Assembly: GCF_030433645.1 (NCBI RefSeq)
Contig: NZ_JAROCG010000001.1
Span: 1,922,001 to 1,986,000, forward strand
Source: Arthrobacter burdickii
GTDB taxonomy: Bacteria; Actinomycetota; Actinomycetes; Actinomycetales; Micrococcaceae
Direction: 5' to 3'
DNA length: 64,000 nt
The notes under the pieces: generated by a model
Seen by the model: the letters and a program-made list of their open reading frames with translations, nothing else
Databases searched by the model: none
Told to the model about the DNA's origin: nothing
Shown: piece after piece, positions 18,044-27,002 of the stretch
Position numbering within the stretch: the first letter of the stretch is position 1
How the letters are laid out: every line of letters starts with the position of its first letter
Translations under genes and position numbers: made by a program

Positions 18044-18544
18044 ATGACGCACCCACGCAGTGGCTTCGACCCGGCAGCCAGTTCTCTCACCGGAGGCGTA
18101 GCCCCCGAGGTGATGGCCGAGCTCCTGTCGGTGAGGAGCTCGATCGACAATATCGACGCCACCCTCGTCTACCTCCTGGCGGAACGCTTCAAGGCGACGC
18201 AGCGGGTGGGACACCTGAAGGCGGAGCACGACCTGCCCGCGGGCGACCCGCAGCGCGAAGCCGCCCAGATCGCACGTCTCCGCATGCTTGCCGAGGAGGC
18301 GCAGCTCGATCCGGCGTTCGCCGAGAAATTCCTCAACTTCATCATCTCCGAGGTGATCCGCCACCACCAGGCGATTTCCGAGAACCGCAGGCCCGCAGCA
18401 GACCCGACCCAGGCTCCTGCGTCCTCCCTGGCGGCCGGACATCCCCGTGCGGACGCCTCGGGTTCCGAGCGATCCGGTGCGCAGGGATCCGGCGCCGACG
18501 AGCGCGGTGCCGACCAGCGCAGTGCCGAGGAGACCGGTGCCTGA
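18044..18544 (+). CDS. chorismate mutase, AroQ class
   Basis: 166-aa protein with an all-helical AroQ domain at about 23-112: LLSVRSSIDNIDATLVYLLA, ERFKATQRVGHLKAEHDLPA, then DPQREA, which carry the Arg, Lys and Arg/Glu active-site positions. It converts chorismate to prephenate for Phe/Tyr synthesis. The C-terminal ~50 residues are Ala/Ser/Gly/Glu-rich and poorly structured, with an imperfect repeat (GAQGSGADERGADQRS). ATG 18044 follows TGGAG. The next gene begins 8 bases before its stop. Confidence 0.9.
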   Translation: MTHPRSGFDPAASSLTGGVAPEVMAELLSVRSSIDNIDATLVYLLAERFKATQRVGHLKAEHDLPAGDPQREAAQIARLRMLAEEAQLDPAFAEKFLNFIISEVIRHHQAISENRRPAADPTQAPASSLAAGHPRADASGSERSGAQGSGADERGADQRSAEETGA

Positions 18545-19577
18545 CGCCGCGGATGACGAGCGCCGCACAGTCGGCGCCACCGCCGCCGGCGACTGGCCGG
18601 GAAGCGACCCCCTGGAAGCGAACCGCGCCGTGCGCGGCGAGCTCGGGGGAGCGGCGAACCTCCCTTTCCTCCCGTCACTGCCCGCGCGCGGTCCGGGGAG
18701 CGACGCCGTCGGCCGGACCCTCGGCGTCCTCGTCGAGCTTCCCTTCGACCTTCAGCCGCACGGGTGGCGCCTCGTCCAGCGGCCGGGCAGGGACCAGCGC
18801 CGTGCCGAGTCCGCGCTGTCCTCCGACATCAACGCGCTCGGGGACATCGCCGGCGCTGAGGAGAGTCCCGCGCCCCGCCTGAAACTGCACCTGCACGGGC
18901 CTTTGTCGCTCGCTGCCGGTGTCCACCTGCACAGCGGTGAACGCGTCCTGATCGACTCCGGCGCCCGGCGTGAGCTCTACGAGTCGCTCGCGGCGGGGGC
19001 AGCGGACCTGGTGCGCCGGGTGGCTTCCGTGGCCCGGGGCGCCCAGCTGCTGCTGCAGCTGGACGAGCCCGACGCTGACGCCGTCCTGGCGGGGCGTGTT
19101 CCCACCGCGAGCGGTTACCGCACCCTCCGCGCGATCGACCGGCGTGAGGCGACCGAAGCCTGGGACCTCGTGACGGCGTCGGCCGTGGCGGCCGGAGCCG
19201 CCGGCACCGTCCTGGTCGCGGGAAACGGCGACACCGCGCTCGATGCGGCACGGTCCAGTACGGCCTCGGCGCTGTCCCTGCCCCTGCACGGCATCTCCGA
19301 CCGGCGCTGGGAAGCGCTCGCGGAGGACGTCGAGTCCGGCAGGCAGCTGGAGCTCGCGATCCTGCAGCCCGGGGCGAACCTTCCGCAGGTCCGTGTCCTC
19401 GTGGAGTCGGTGCTGGCCGCGTGGCGGCGGGTCGGGCTGCCCGTGTCGGCGCTGGCCGCGGTGACGGTGACGACGTTGCCCGGACTGGCCGCGCTGTCAC
19501 CGTCGGACGCCGTGCGGGCCCTCACCCGCCTGGCACAGGTCGCGGATGCCCTGGATCAGGTCCGCGCCGAAGGCTGA
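18537..19577 (+). CDS. MetE C-terminal-like (cobalamin-independent methionine synthase family) protein
   Basis: 346 aa, well under the roughly 750-790 aa of full MetE, covering only the catalytic C-terminal barrel. GTG 18537 overlaps the chorismate mutase end by 8 bases; the frame upstream of it is not coding. Recognisable pieces are KLHLHGPLSLA and LLLQLDEPDAD. The His/Cys zinc ligands of true MetE are not obvious, so methionine synthase activity is doubtful. Similar short proteins (such as mycobacterial Rv3015c) sit near mnmA in many actinobacteria. Role unknown. Confidence 0.75.
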   Translation: MPDAADDERRTVGATAAGDWPGSDPLEANRAVRGELGGAANLPFLPSLPARGPGSDAVGRTLGVLVELPFDLQPHGWRLVQRPGRDQRRAESALSSDINALGDIAGAEESPAPRLKLHLHGPLSLAAGVHLHSGERVLIDSGARRELYESLAAGAADLVRRVASVARGAQLLLQLDEPDADAVLAGRVPTASGYRTLRAIDRREATEAWDLVTASAVAAGAAGTVLVAGNGDTALDAARSSTASALSLPLHGISDRRWEALAEDVESGRQLELAILQPGANLPQVRVLVESVLAAWRRVGLPVSALAAVTVTTLPGLAALSPSDAVRALTRLAQVADALDQVRAEG

Positions 19578-19608
19578 TCGAGCGCCACCGGCCTGCAGGT
19601 CCGTCCGG

Positions 19609-20277
19609 TCAGACGCGCCGCTCCCAGCGCCGCGGGTTCGCCTCGGCGGGAAGGACGCCGTCGAACTCCTCGAGGACGTAGCCGAAGCGTCCGGCGTAGA
19701 CGAGCAGCGTCCCGAGCTGGCGGTGAACCACCCGGGTGCTGATCCGGAACTCCCCGGCGGCCTCGTCCCACCACTGCTCCACGTACGCGAGCGCGCCGAG
19801 GGCGTCCGGCAGGGGCAGCCGCAGGCCCGCGAAGACGCGCGTCCGTGAGGAGACCATGCGGATGTGCCCGTCGTCGGTGGCGGAGCACGTCAGGAGTGTC
19901 GCCATCCGCCGGTGCCTGCCGACGTAGTCCGTGAGGACGCCGTCCTGCAGTGAGGTGGTGTCCTCGAAGACCCGCCGCGTGGTGCCGAAGTCGAGCTCGC
20001 GCCGGGCTGTGAGGGCCGGGCGCCCGAACGGGTCGACGTGGGGGTAGTTGCTGATGGTGAACGGTACGTTGCTGTTGTACTCGGGGAAGAAGGCGTTCTC
20101 GAGGGCGGTGAGCCGGAACGCCGGCCGCGCGAACCAGGCGGGGCAGCCGGCGACGTCGAAGATCCCGCGGCCGTGACCGGAGAGGCCGCTCTCCGCGGAG
20201 AGCCCGAAGTACTCGCGCAGTTCGGGCTGCAGGCGGCCGAAGTCGCTGCCCATCGCATCCTGGTAGATCGAGGCCAT
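19609..20277 (-). CDS. DUF4166-like protein
   Basis: 222-aa soluble protein without membrane segments or a signal peptide. It resembles DUF4166 proteins (GRGIFDVAGCPAWFARPAFR near the N-terminus, YAGRFGYVLEEFDGVLPAE at the C-terminus). No catalytic motif is evident and the family has no established function. ATG 20277 was chosen over ATG 20304 because AAGGAAGG lies at good spacing. It is in the same direction as, and 59 bases after, the DUF58 gene, so may be the tail of that operon. Confidence 0.65.
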   Translation of the reverse strand: MASIYQDAMGSDFGRLQPELREYFGLSAESGLSGHGRGIFDVAGCPAWFARPAFRLTALENAFFPEYNSNVPFTISNYPHVDPFGRPALTARRELDFGTTRRVFEDTTSLQDGVLTDYVGRHRRMATLLTCSATDDGHIRMVSSRTRVFAGLRLPLPDALGALAYVEQWWDEAAGEFRISTRVVHRQLGTLLVYAGRFGYVLEEFDGVLPAEANPRRWERRV

Positions 20278-20336
20278 GGGGTCGCCTTCCTTCGCTCGGA
20301 CCACCAGTCAACCACGCGGCGGGCCGCCGCAGGCCG

Positions 20337-21629
20337 TCACAGGCGGCCGGCGGCCTTGAGGCGGATGTAGGTGTCGGCGAGTTGCGGCGGGAGGTCCGCG
20401 GGCACCGCGTCCACGACCTCGGCGCCGAGGAGGCGGATCTGGTGGGCCACGGCGGCGCGGTCCAGCAGGGCACGTTCCGCGGCCGCGGCGCGGAAGGTCG
20501 CCGCGGCCGTCGACCGGTCGGCGCTCATCTCCTCCAGCCGCGGGTCACGTACCGACGCGACCACGACGACGTGGCGTCCGGTGAGTCCCGGCAGCGCCGG
20601 CAGCAGGCCCTCCTCCACGGCGCCCGAGTCCAGCGACGTCAGCAGCACCACGAGCGACCGGTGGGCGGACGCCGCACGCACCTGCGCCGGCACGCGGGAC
20701 CAGTCCGCCTCGATGAGTTCGGGGTCGAGGGGTGCCATGGCGCTCACGAGGGAACCCAGGAGGTTCCCCTTGGCGGTCGAGTCGACCCGTGCACGGAGCC
20801 TGCGGTCGAAGGCCAGGAAGTGCACCTTGTCCCCGCCGCGCTCGGCGAGGACGGAGAGCAGGAGGGCGGCTTCGATGCCCGTGTCCAGCCGCGGCTCGTC
20901 GAGGATCCGCGCGGCGGAGGTACGTGATGTGTCGAGGACGACGACGACGCGCCGGTCGCGCTCGGGGCGCCACGTCCGCACCACCGTGTCGCGTCGTCGC
21001 GCGGTGGCCCGCCAGTCGATAGAGCGCACGTCGTCCCCGCGGACGTAGTCCCGCAGGGAATCGAACTCGGTGCCGGCACCGCGGATCTGGACCGCGGACT
21101 GGCCGTCGAGTTCGCGCAGGCGACGGAGTTTGGACGGGAGGTGCCGCTTCGAGTGGAACGGGGGGAGCACCCTGAGCACGCCCGGTGCCGGGACCGTGAG
21201 CTGGCGGGCCGCGACGCCGAGCGGGCCGGTGCTCCGCAGGGCGACGGTCTCCACCCGGAGGATGCCGCGCCGCGCAGGGAGCAGGGTGACCGTCAGGCGT
21301 CGCGCCTCGCCCGGGGGCACGGCTACGGACTGCTCGGGGTCGGCCGCTCCCGCCGATGGCTGCCATGCCTCGCGCACCGTCACCCGCAGCCGGCGCGAAG
21401 TGTCGTTGCGCAGGACCAGGGTGCTGCGGCACTGCTCACCCAGCCGGACGCTGTCGGGCAGCGTGCGCACGAGTCCGATCCGGCGCGGCGAGGCGGCGAG
21501 GGCCAGGTCGAGTCCGGCCAGGGCGGCGAGGATGCCCGCCCACAGCAAGATCGACGTCGCGCCCGGGTTCAGGACCACGGGGAGGACGCCGAGCAGCGCC
21601 AGGAGGACGAGGCGGCCGGTGATGACCAA
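20337..21629 (-). CDS. DUF58 (VWA-like) membrane protein
   Basis: 430 aa. Two N-terminal membrane segments (about 5-20 and 27-46), a beta-rich region, then the DUF58 signature GTEFDSLRDYVRGDDVRSID WRATA at about 185-210 and a VWA-like region (VVVVLDTSRTS near 228). TTG 21629 is taken as start because AGAGAGGA lies 6 bases upstream and no ATG/GTG is better placed. DUF58 proteins accompany MoxR ATPases, which are thought to act as chaperones for VWA-type partners. Confidence 0.9.
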   Translation of the reverse strand: MVITGRLVLLALLGVLPVVLNPGATSILLWAGILAALAGLDLALAASPRRIGLVRTLPDSVRLGEQCRSTLVLRNDTSRRLRVTVREAWQPSAGAADPEQSVAVPPGEARRLTVTLLPARRGILRVETVALRSTGPLGVAARQLTVPAPGVLRVLPPFHSKRHLPSKLRRLRELDGQSAVQIRGAGTEFDSLRDYVRGDDVRSIDWRATARRRDTVVRTWRPERDRRVVVVLDTSRTSAARILDEPRLDTGIEAALLLSVLAERGGDKVHFLAFDRRLRARVDSTAKGNLLGSLVSAMAPLDPELIEADWSRVPAQVRAASAHRSLVVLLTSLDSGAVEEGLLPALPGLTGRHVVVVASVRDPRLEEMSADRSTAAATFRAAAAERALLDRAAVAHQIRLLGAEVVDAVPADLPPQLADTYIRLKAAGRL

Positions 21630-21675
21630 GGCGATTCCTCTCTGATCGGGCAGGGCTGGCGGAGCGTGAGGGGCC

Positions 21676-22758
21676 CTACCGCGGGACGGGGACGGTGCCG
21701 AGGATGCCGCGGAGGACGTCGTCGACCTCGACGCCGTCCATCTGGGCCTCGGGCCTCAGCGCGACGCGGTGCCGGAGCGCGGGAAGGGTGAGTGCCTTCA
21801 CGTCGTCGGGCGTCACGAAGGACCGGCCCGAGAGCCATGCCCACGCCCGCGAGGTGTTGAGGAGGGCGGTGGCACCGCGCGGGGAGACGCCGAGCTGGAA
21901 CGACGGCGACGACCTGGTCGCGCGCACGAGGTCCACGATGTAGGCGAGCACCTCGGGCGCGATGGCCACCCGGGCCACTGCCGCGCGGGCGCGCTCGACG
22001 TCCCCGGCTCCTGCGACGGACCGGACGCCGGCCGCTTCGAGGTTGCGGGGGTCGAAGCCGACGCTGTGGCGACGGATGACCTCGATTTCGTCGTCACGTC
22101 CGGGAAGCGGGACGGTGAGCTTGAGGAGGAAGCGGTCGAGTTGCGCCTCGGGCAGGGGATAGGTTCCCTCGTACTCCACCGGGTTCTGCGTCGCCGCGAC
22201 GAGGAACGGCGCCGGCAGCCGGCGCGAGACGCCGTCGACCGATACCTGGCGTTCCTCCATGGCCTCCAGGAGGGATGCCTGTGTCTTGGGCGGAGTGCGG
22301 TTGATCTCGTCGGCGAGGAGGATGTTCGTGAAGACCGGTCCCTCCCGGAACGCGAACTCCGAGGTGCTGGAGTCGTAGATGAGCGAGCCCGTGATGTCGC
22401 CGGGCATGAGGTCCGGCGTGAACTGGACACGCTTGGTGTCGAGGTCCAGGGCAGTGGCGAGGGTCCTCACGAGGAGCGTCTTGGCGACGCCCGGGACGCC
22501 CTCCAGCAGGACATGGCCGTCGGCCAGGAGCCCGATCAGCAGTCCCGTGACGGCCGAGTCCTGCCCGACGATCGACTTGCCGACCTCCGCGCGCACCCGC
22601 AGGAGCGCTGCCCGGGCGGATTCGCCGTCGGAGGCTGCCCGCCGGGACGTCTCCGGTGCCCGCTCCTCGACGCGGGTCGCCTGGTGCGCTCCGCCTGTCG
22701 GGGCTCCCGGTGACGCCTGCGGGGTCCCGTTCTGCCAGCCTTCGGATGGGTTCATCAT
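21676..22758 (-). CDS. MoxR-family AAA+ ATPase
   Basis: 360-aa AAA+ ATPase. Walker A is GVPGVAKT (about 89-96), Walker B LLADEIN (about 149-155), sensor VAATQNPVEYEGTYPLPEAQ, and SPRGATALL near the C-terminus; all are MoxR features. ATG 22758 follows AAGGAG and overlaps the DUF4350 stop (ATGA). The first ~45 residues are a disordered extension. It is expected to remodel or activate the DUF58 partner encoded 46 bases downstream. Confidence 0.94.
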   Translation of the reverse strand: MMNPSEGWQNGTPQASPGAPTGGAHQATRVEERAPETSRRAASDGESARAALLRVRAEVGKSIVGQDSAVTGLLIGLLADGHVLLEGVPGVAKTLLVRTLATALDLDTKRVQFTPDLMPGDITGSLIYDSSTSEFAFREGPVFTNILLADEINRTPPKTQASLLEAMEERQVSVDGVSRRLPAPFLVAATQNPVEYEGTYPLPEAQLDRFLLKLTVPLPGRDDEIEVIRRHSVGFDPRNLEAAGVRSVAGAGDVERARAAVARVAIAPEVLAYIVDLVRATRSSPSFQLGVSPRGATALLNTSRAWAWLSGRSFVTPDDVKALTLPALRHRVALRPEAQMDGVEVDDVLRGILGTVPVPR

Positions 22759-24041
22759 TGAATCTCCTTCTCGAGGTCGAGGATCTCCTGTGCCCAGAGC
22801 ACAAGCTCGCGATTCGTGGTCGGTGTGTAGTGGAGCAGTCGCTGTTCCAGCTCGGTCCGGGGCCGTCCGCCGTGGCGTGCGGCCGCCTCGAGGACCTCGC
22901 CCGGGGACGCCGAGCGGTCCACGCGCAGGCGTCGGGCCATGCGGGTGAGTGTCGCCGCCCGCAGGGTGGCCGCGGCATGCGCCACGGAGCGGGAGTCCTG
23001 GTAGAGCCGCGCACGCCCCTCCGCTGTTTCGGCGGCGCGGACGACGACGGGCAGTGGCTCGGCTGCCAGCGGTCCCAGCCGGCGGCCGCGCCAGGCCATG
23101 GCGAGGACCGAGCAGGCGAGGAGCCACACGAGCAGGTAGTCGAGCCAGTCCGGCAGGAGGGTGAAGGGGTCGACGCCCTCGCCGCTGGAGGTGACGTCCG
23201 CTCCCGTCGGCTCGAACCACACGAGCGTTGGGGAGGAACCCAGCGCCTGCAGGGCGAGTGCGGCGTTTCCCTCGTCGGTGATGGATCCGTTGGAGAGGAT
23301 GGCCGGTGCGCCCAGGATGGCCACCGAGCCGTCGGCGCTCGTGACATACAGGCCGCCCGTCTCGCCGTCGATCGTCGTCAGGAAGCATTCGGTGTCGCCG
23401 GAGTAGGCCGCGCCCGTCCCGGAGACGGTACCGGCGGCAGACGCGGCGGCGTCGGGGCAATCGGCGGCCAGAACCGGCGAGTCGTTGCCGAGGTCGAAGG
23501 GGAGCGGACCGAGCAGCGAGAAGTCATCATCGAGAGCGGTCAGCTGGCGGTCCCCGGGTGCAGCGAGGACCGTGCGGTCCGCCGATGCGGTGAGGTCCGC
23601 CACCTGCCCGGCGCTGAGATATCCGAGCGCGTCGTTGAGGAACAGCGTCGCCGGCCCGGTCCTGAGCGATTCCATCGCGTCGTCGTACGAATCCGGCCGG
23701 ACGACGTCGACGCCCTGCGCCGCGAGGACCTCCGCCACAGCCCGCGCGCCCTCGGGCGCGGGATTGCCGGGGGACAGCGGGCGGTCGTCCTCCTCCGACC
23801 CGGGCAGGAGGTTGACGAGGAGGATCACCGCGAGGACGACGGCGCCGATGATCAGGGGGAGGGCGCGCCGCATCCGCGAGCGGGCGGTGGCCAGGGCACT
23901 CCCGCCGTCACCCATCACCTCGCGGCCGGTCACCTCGCCGCCGGTCACGGTGCGGGGCCGCGCTGACGCGCCTCCCGCGGCCGATGGCAGCTCGGTCGAC
24001 TCCTTCCCGCCCACCGCTCGGGGCGTCGCTCCGGACGTCAC
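22755..24041 (-). CDS. DUF4350 membrane protein
   Basis: 428 aa. A disordered N-terminus, a membrane segment near 61-80 (ALPLIIGAVVLAVILLVNLL), a large external domain (about 85-305), a second membrane segment (LLVWLLACSVLAMAW, about 313-328) and a cytoplasmic tail. DUF4350 (GATase-like fold) proteins are standard members of MoxR/DUF58/DUF4129 operons. GTG 24041 overlaps the DUF4129 stop by 4 bases, and its own stop overlaps moxR. Confidence 0.85.
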   Translation of the reverse strand: MTSGATPRAVGGKESTELPSAAGGASARPRTVTGGEVTGREVMGDGGSALATARSRMRRALPLIIGAVVLAVILLVNLLPGSEEDDRPLSPGNPAPEGARAVAEVLAAQGVDVVRPDSYDDAMESLRTGPATLFLNDALGYLSAGQVADLTASADRTVLAAPGDRQLTALDDDFSLLGPLPFDLGNDSPVLAADCPDAAASAAGTVSGTGAAYSGDTECFLTTIDGETGGLYVTSADGSVAILGAPAILSNGSITDEGNAALALQALGSSPTLVWFEPTGADVTSSGEGVDPFTLLPDWLDYLLVWLLACSVLAMAWRGRRLGPLAAEPLPVVVRAAETAEGRARLYQDSRSVAHAAATLRAATLTRMARRLRVDRSASPGEVLEAAARHGGRPRTELEQRLLHYTPTTNRELVLWAQEILDLEKEIQ

Positions 24042-24697
24042 TGCGGGGCCACCAGCGGAGCCGTGCCTTCGGCGCGCAGGGGCCGCTCGGAGGACAGCCG
24101 CGCATCGAGGCCGGCGGCACGGCGGTAGTCCTCGTCCGTGGCCGTGCCGCTTCCGTAACGGGTCTCGTTGAACAGGTCGGCGAGCCAGGCGACGTCGGAG
24201 GACAGGGGCGGGAACACACCGCCGAGCTGGATACCTGCTTCCGTCGCCGTCCTGCCCGGCTGCTCCTCGATGACGAGGCGTTCCTCCGCCGAGCGGATGA
24301 TCGCGCGCAGCAGCTCCGCGACGGCGTCGTTCCAGTCCCCGTTCCGCGCCAGCCCGGCGGCCCTGTTCCTGTGGTGGGCGCCGGAGCGCTTCCCGCCGTC
24401 GTCGAAGACGCCGGCCTCCGATTTCCTGCCGCGCGCGTTGAGGCGCGGCCTGATGAGCACGATGGCCAGGAGAATGAGGAGCGCGGCGCCGATCGCGACG
24501 ATGAGGGTCCCCGGCCCCGCCCCGAGGCCGCCGAGGCCGTCGAGGAGCCGCACGATGCTCCGGAGGACGTCACCGATGATGCGTTCGACGAGATTGGGCT
24601 GCGCCTCGACGTAGGCGGGCTTCGCCAGTTCCTCCTCGAGGAGCCGGCGGGCTTCGTCGGGGTCCGGTACCAGGAACGGGAGCGTCCCGGTGCTCAC
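24038..24697 (-). CDS. DUF4129 membrane protein
   Basis: 219 aa with GTG 24697 as start; the open frame upstream runs antisense-like into the previous gene and is discarded. N-terminal helix, a membrane segment (GTLIVAIGAALLILLAIVLI, about 63-82) and a C-terminal DUF4129 domain containing NGDWNDAVAELLRAIIRSAE and the Arg/Leu-rich tail. DUF4129 proteins often carry transglutaminase-like partners; here it is part of the MoxR cluster, coupled to DUF4350 by GTGA. The ribosome site is weak, so the exact start is uncertain. Confidence 0.75.
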   Translation of the reverse strand: MSTGTLPFLVPDPDEARRLLEEELAKPAYVEAQPNLVERIIGDVLRSIVRLLDGLGGLGAGPGTLIVAIGAALLILLAIVLIRPRLNARGRKSEAGVFDDGGKRSGAHHRNRAAGLARNGDWNDAVAELLRAIIRSAEERLVIEEQPGRTATEAGIQLGGVFPPLSSDVAWLADLFNETRYGSGTATDEDYRRAAGLDARLSSERPLRAEGTAPLVAPQ

Positions 24698-24746
24698 GGG
24701 CAGCTCGTGCCGGGGCTTCCGGGTGCTGCTGCAGCGCACCGGGGCA

Positions 24747-26150
24747 TCACGCGGGACCGCCGGGCCGGTGGCCGAAGGAGGTGGTACCGCCCGGAAGCAC
24801 GTCCATCCGTCCTGCCCCTGACTGCTCGTGCTCGCGGAGCAGCACGACGTCGAACCCTTCCCGCCGCATGCGGAGGTCGACGTACAGCAGGGACGTGACG
24901 CCCGCCTGGAAGGCATACCCGATGGCCGTGAAGAGGGCGGTGATGGCCTGGGTCGCGGCCACGAGGGGCAGCGAAGACATCGCGTCGGGAGCGGACGACG
25001 CCGCGGAACTGAAGCCGACGAGGAGGGACACTGCGAAGGTGAGCGGCATGGAGATGACGGACGCGATGATCGAGACGATGACGCTCGTGAGCAGCACGAT
25101 GCCGAACGTCCGCCACCAGTTCCCGCGGGTCAGCTGCCATGACCGCTTGATGGACGTCCAGGGGCCGGTGCCCTCGAGCATGAGGGCCGCCGGGGCGACG
25201 ACGAGTTTCGTGCTCGCCCAGACCAGCACCACGATCGCGCCGAGCACGAGCGGCACGATGAGCAGGGCCGAGTATTGCTCGAGGCCCGCGACGGCCAGCG
25301 CCGAGATGCCGACGAGGAGGATCATGCCCACGAGCCCGGCAGCGACGGACAGGATGCCGAACCCGATGAGTGCGAGGATGCGGCCGCGGGCCAGGCGCCA
25401 GGCCTGTCCGAAGGACGTCCGCTGGTTGATCACGGCCCGGGCGACCGGGACCACGAGGATGCCCTGCAGGATCAGCAGGGCCGCCCCGGACACAACCCCG
25501 GACACCGAGGCGAACACCGCGAGTTCGCCGAACACGCCGTCCAGGCTTTCCGACGACGGGTCGGAGGACTCCAGCGCCTCGAAGGAGGACAGCATGTTGC
25601 CCAGGAGGAGGACCACCACCAGGGCGACGACGGCCTGGAGCAGGATGGCGCTGCCGAAGGTGGCGACCGGGTTCCTGCGGCAGGCCTGGAAGGCGCCGTC
25701 GAGGATCTCGCCGAGGCCGAGCGGCCGCAGCGGTATGACGCCGGGCTTCGGGGGTGCCTGGTACCGGGATGCCGGGTAGCCGGATGCCTGGTACGCGGGG
25801 GGAGGGTAGGCCGAGCCACCGTAGGGGGCGGGCTGCTGCATCCCCGGAGAGGCGTAGCCGCCCCATGCCTGGTTCGGTGCGCGGGTGCCGTACGGAGTGC
25901 CGCCGGTCGAGGGACCCTGGGGCGGCCAGGTCGACGCAGGCCGGCCGGACGCGTCGGGCGTCGGATTGCCCGGCGTACCCGGCGTTCGGTCACCGTGCGT
26001 CTGCTCGCCGGGCGCCTGCCACGGCGCTGCCGGACCGCGTGCTTCCGGCTGGTTCTCTGCTGCCGGGGGAGTCGGAGCTCCGCCGTCGCGCGGCCCGCCT
26101 TGCCCGCCCTCACGTTCCCCGTCGTTCGGTCGATCACTTCCCTGGCCCAT
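24747..26150 (-). CDS. GPDPase membrane-domain (PF10110-like) protein
   Basis: 467 aa. A long Pro/Gly/Gln/Tyr-rich cytoplasmic N-terminus (1-165) precedes IPLRPLGLGEILDGAFQACR, the typical start of the glycerophosphodiester-phosphodiesterase membrane domain, and about six membrane segments (for example LLQAVVALVVVLLLGNML and GFGILSVAAGLVGMILLVGI). No phosphodiesterase catalytic domain is present, so only the membrane part exists. ATG 26150 with AGGGAG upstream. First gene of the DUF4129-DUF4350-MoxR-DUF58 operon and divergent from mtrA. Confidence 0.82.
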   Translation of the reverse strand: MGQGSDRPNDGEREGGQGGPRDGGAPTPPAAENQPEARGPAAPWQAPGEQTHGDRTPGTPGNPTPDASGRPASTWPPQGPSTGGTPYGTRAPNQAWGGYASPGMQQPAPYGGSAYPPPAYQASGYPASRYQAPPKPGVIPLRPLGLGEILDGAFQACRRNPVATFGSAILLQAVVALVVVLLLGNMLSSFEALESSDPSSESLDGVFGELAVFASVSGVVSGAALLILQGILVVPVARAVINQRTSFGQAWRLARGRILALIGFGILSVAAGLVGMILLVGISALAVAGLEQYSALLIVPLVLGAIVVLVWASTKLVVAPAALMLEGTGPWTSIKRSWQLTRGNWWRTFGIVLLTSVIVSIIASVISMPLTFAVSLLVGFSSAASSAPDAMSSLPLVAATQAITALFTAIGYAFQAGVTSLLYVDLRMRREGFDVVLLREHEQSGAGRMDVLPGGTTSFGHRPGGPA

Positions 26151-26324
26151 CGCGCTCCCTCGGTCGTTATTCCCGCGAGGCATACAGCAGGCATCCCCCT
26201 CCAGCATCATAGTGACGCAAGCCACCATTCGGACGAGCCGCGCCCGGCGGGGTGGTGTGCCGCTCCGGACTTCCGTCGGTGGGGCTGATAGGACTTTGCG
26301 CGCCCGATGGGACAGTATGGGGGT

Positions 26325-27002
26325 ATGAAGGCTCGCATACTAGTCATCGATGACGACGAAGCCCTGTCCGAAATGATCGGCATCGTCCTGCGCAACGACG
26401 GATTCGACCCTGTGTTCTGCGCTGATGGTGCAGCTGCGCTCGGTGTCTTCCGCTCCACCCATCCGGATCTCGTGCTGCTGGACCTGATGCTTCCGGGGAT
26501 GGACGGTATCGAGGTGTGCCGCCAGATCCGCAGCGAATCCGATCTCCCCATCGTGATGCTGACCGCGAAGTCGGACACGTCCGACGTCGTGCGCGGACTG
26601 GAATCAGGGGCCGACGACTACGTGCCCAAGCCCTTCAAACCGGCCGAACTCGTGGCCCGTGTGCGGGCGAGGCTTCGGCCCGCCGAATCGAAGGCTCCCG
26701 AAACCCTGCGGATCGGCGAGGTGAGCATCGACGTCGCCGGCCACGAGGTCACGCGGGCTGGTGAGCGTGTCTCGCTGACCCCGCTGGAATTCGACCTGCT
26801 GGTGGCCCTCGCCCGGAAGCCCTGGCAGGTGTTCACGCGCGAGCTCCTCCTCGAGCAGGTCTGGGGGTACCGCCACGCCGCCGACACCCGGCTCGTCAAC
26901 GTCCACGTGCAGCGGCTGCGTTCGAAGATCGAGCGCGATCCCGAGGCACCCGAGATCGTCCTGACGGTGCGTGGTGTCGGATACAAGGCCGGACAGGGCT
27001 GA
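26325..27002 (+). CDS. mtrA: response regulator MtrA
   Basis: 225-aa OmpR-class regulator. Receiver domain 1-115 with acid pocket Asp9/Asp10, phospho-acceptor Asp53 (LLDLMLPG), Thr80 and Lys102 (VPKPF); winged-helix DNA-binding domain 130-225 (TPLEFDLLVAL, then RLVNVHVQRLRSKIE). ATG 26325 is used instead of the upstream 26307 because MKARILVIDDD is the family N-terminus. MtrA controls cell division and wall genes in actinobacteria. The kinase gene overlaps its end by 32 bases. Confidence 0.97.
   Translation: MKARILVIDDDEALSEMIGIVLRNDGFDPVFCADGAAALGVFRSTHPDLVLLDLMLPGMDGIEVCRQIRSESDLPIVMLTAKSDTSDVVRGLESGADDYVPKPFKPAELVARVRARLRPAESKAPETLRIGEVSIDVAGHEVTRAGERVSLTPLEFDLLVALARKPWQVFTRELLLEQVWGYRHAADTRLVNVHVQRLRSKIERDPEAPEIVLTVRGVGYKAGQG

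Noticed and set aside
26151-26324. MtrA-binding repeats in front of mtrA
   Set aside because: No clear direct repeat like the reported MtrA motif was visible; autoregulation cannot be claimed from this sequence.
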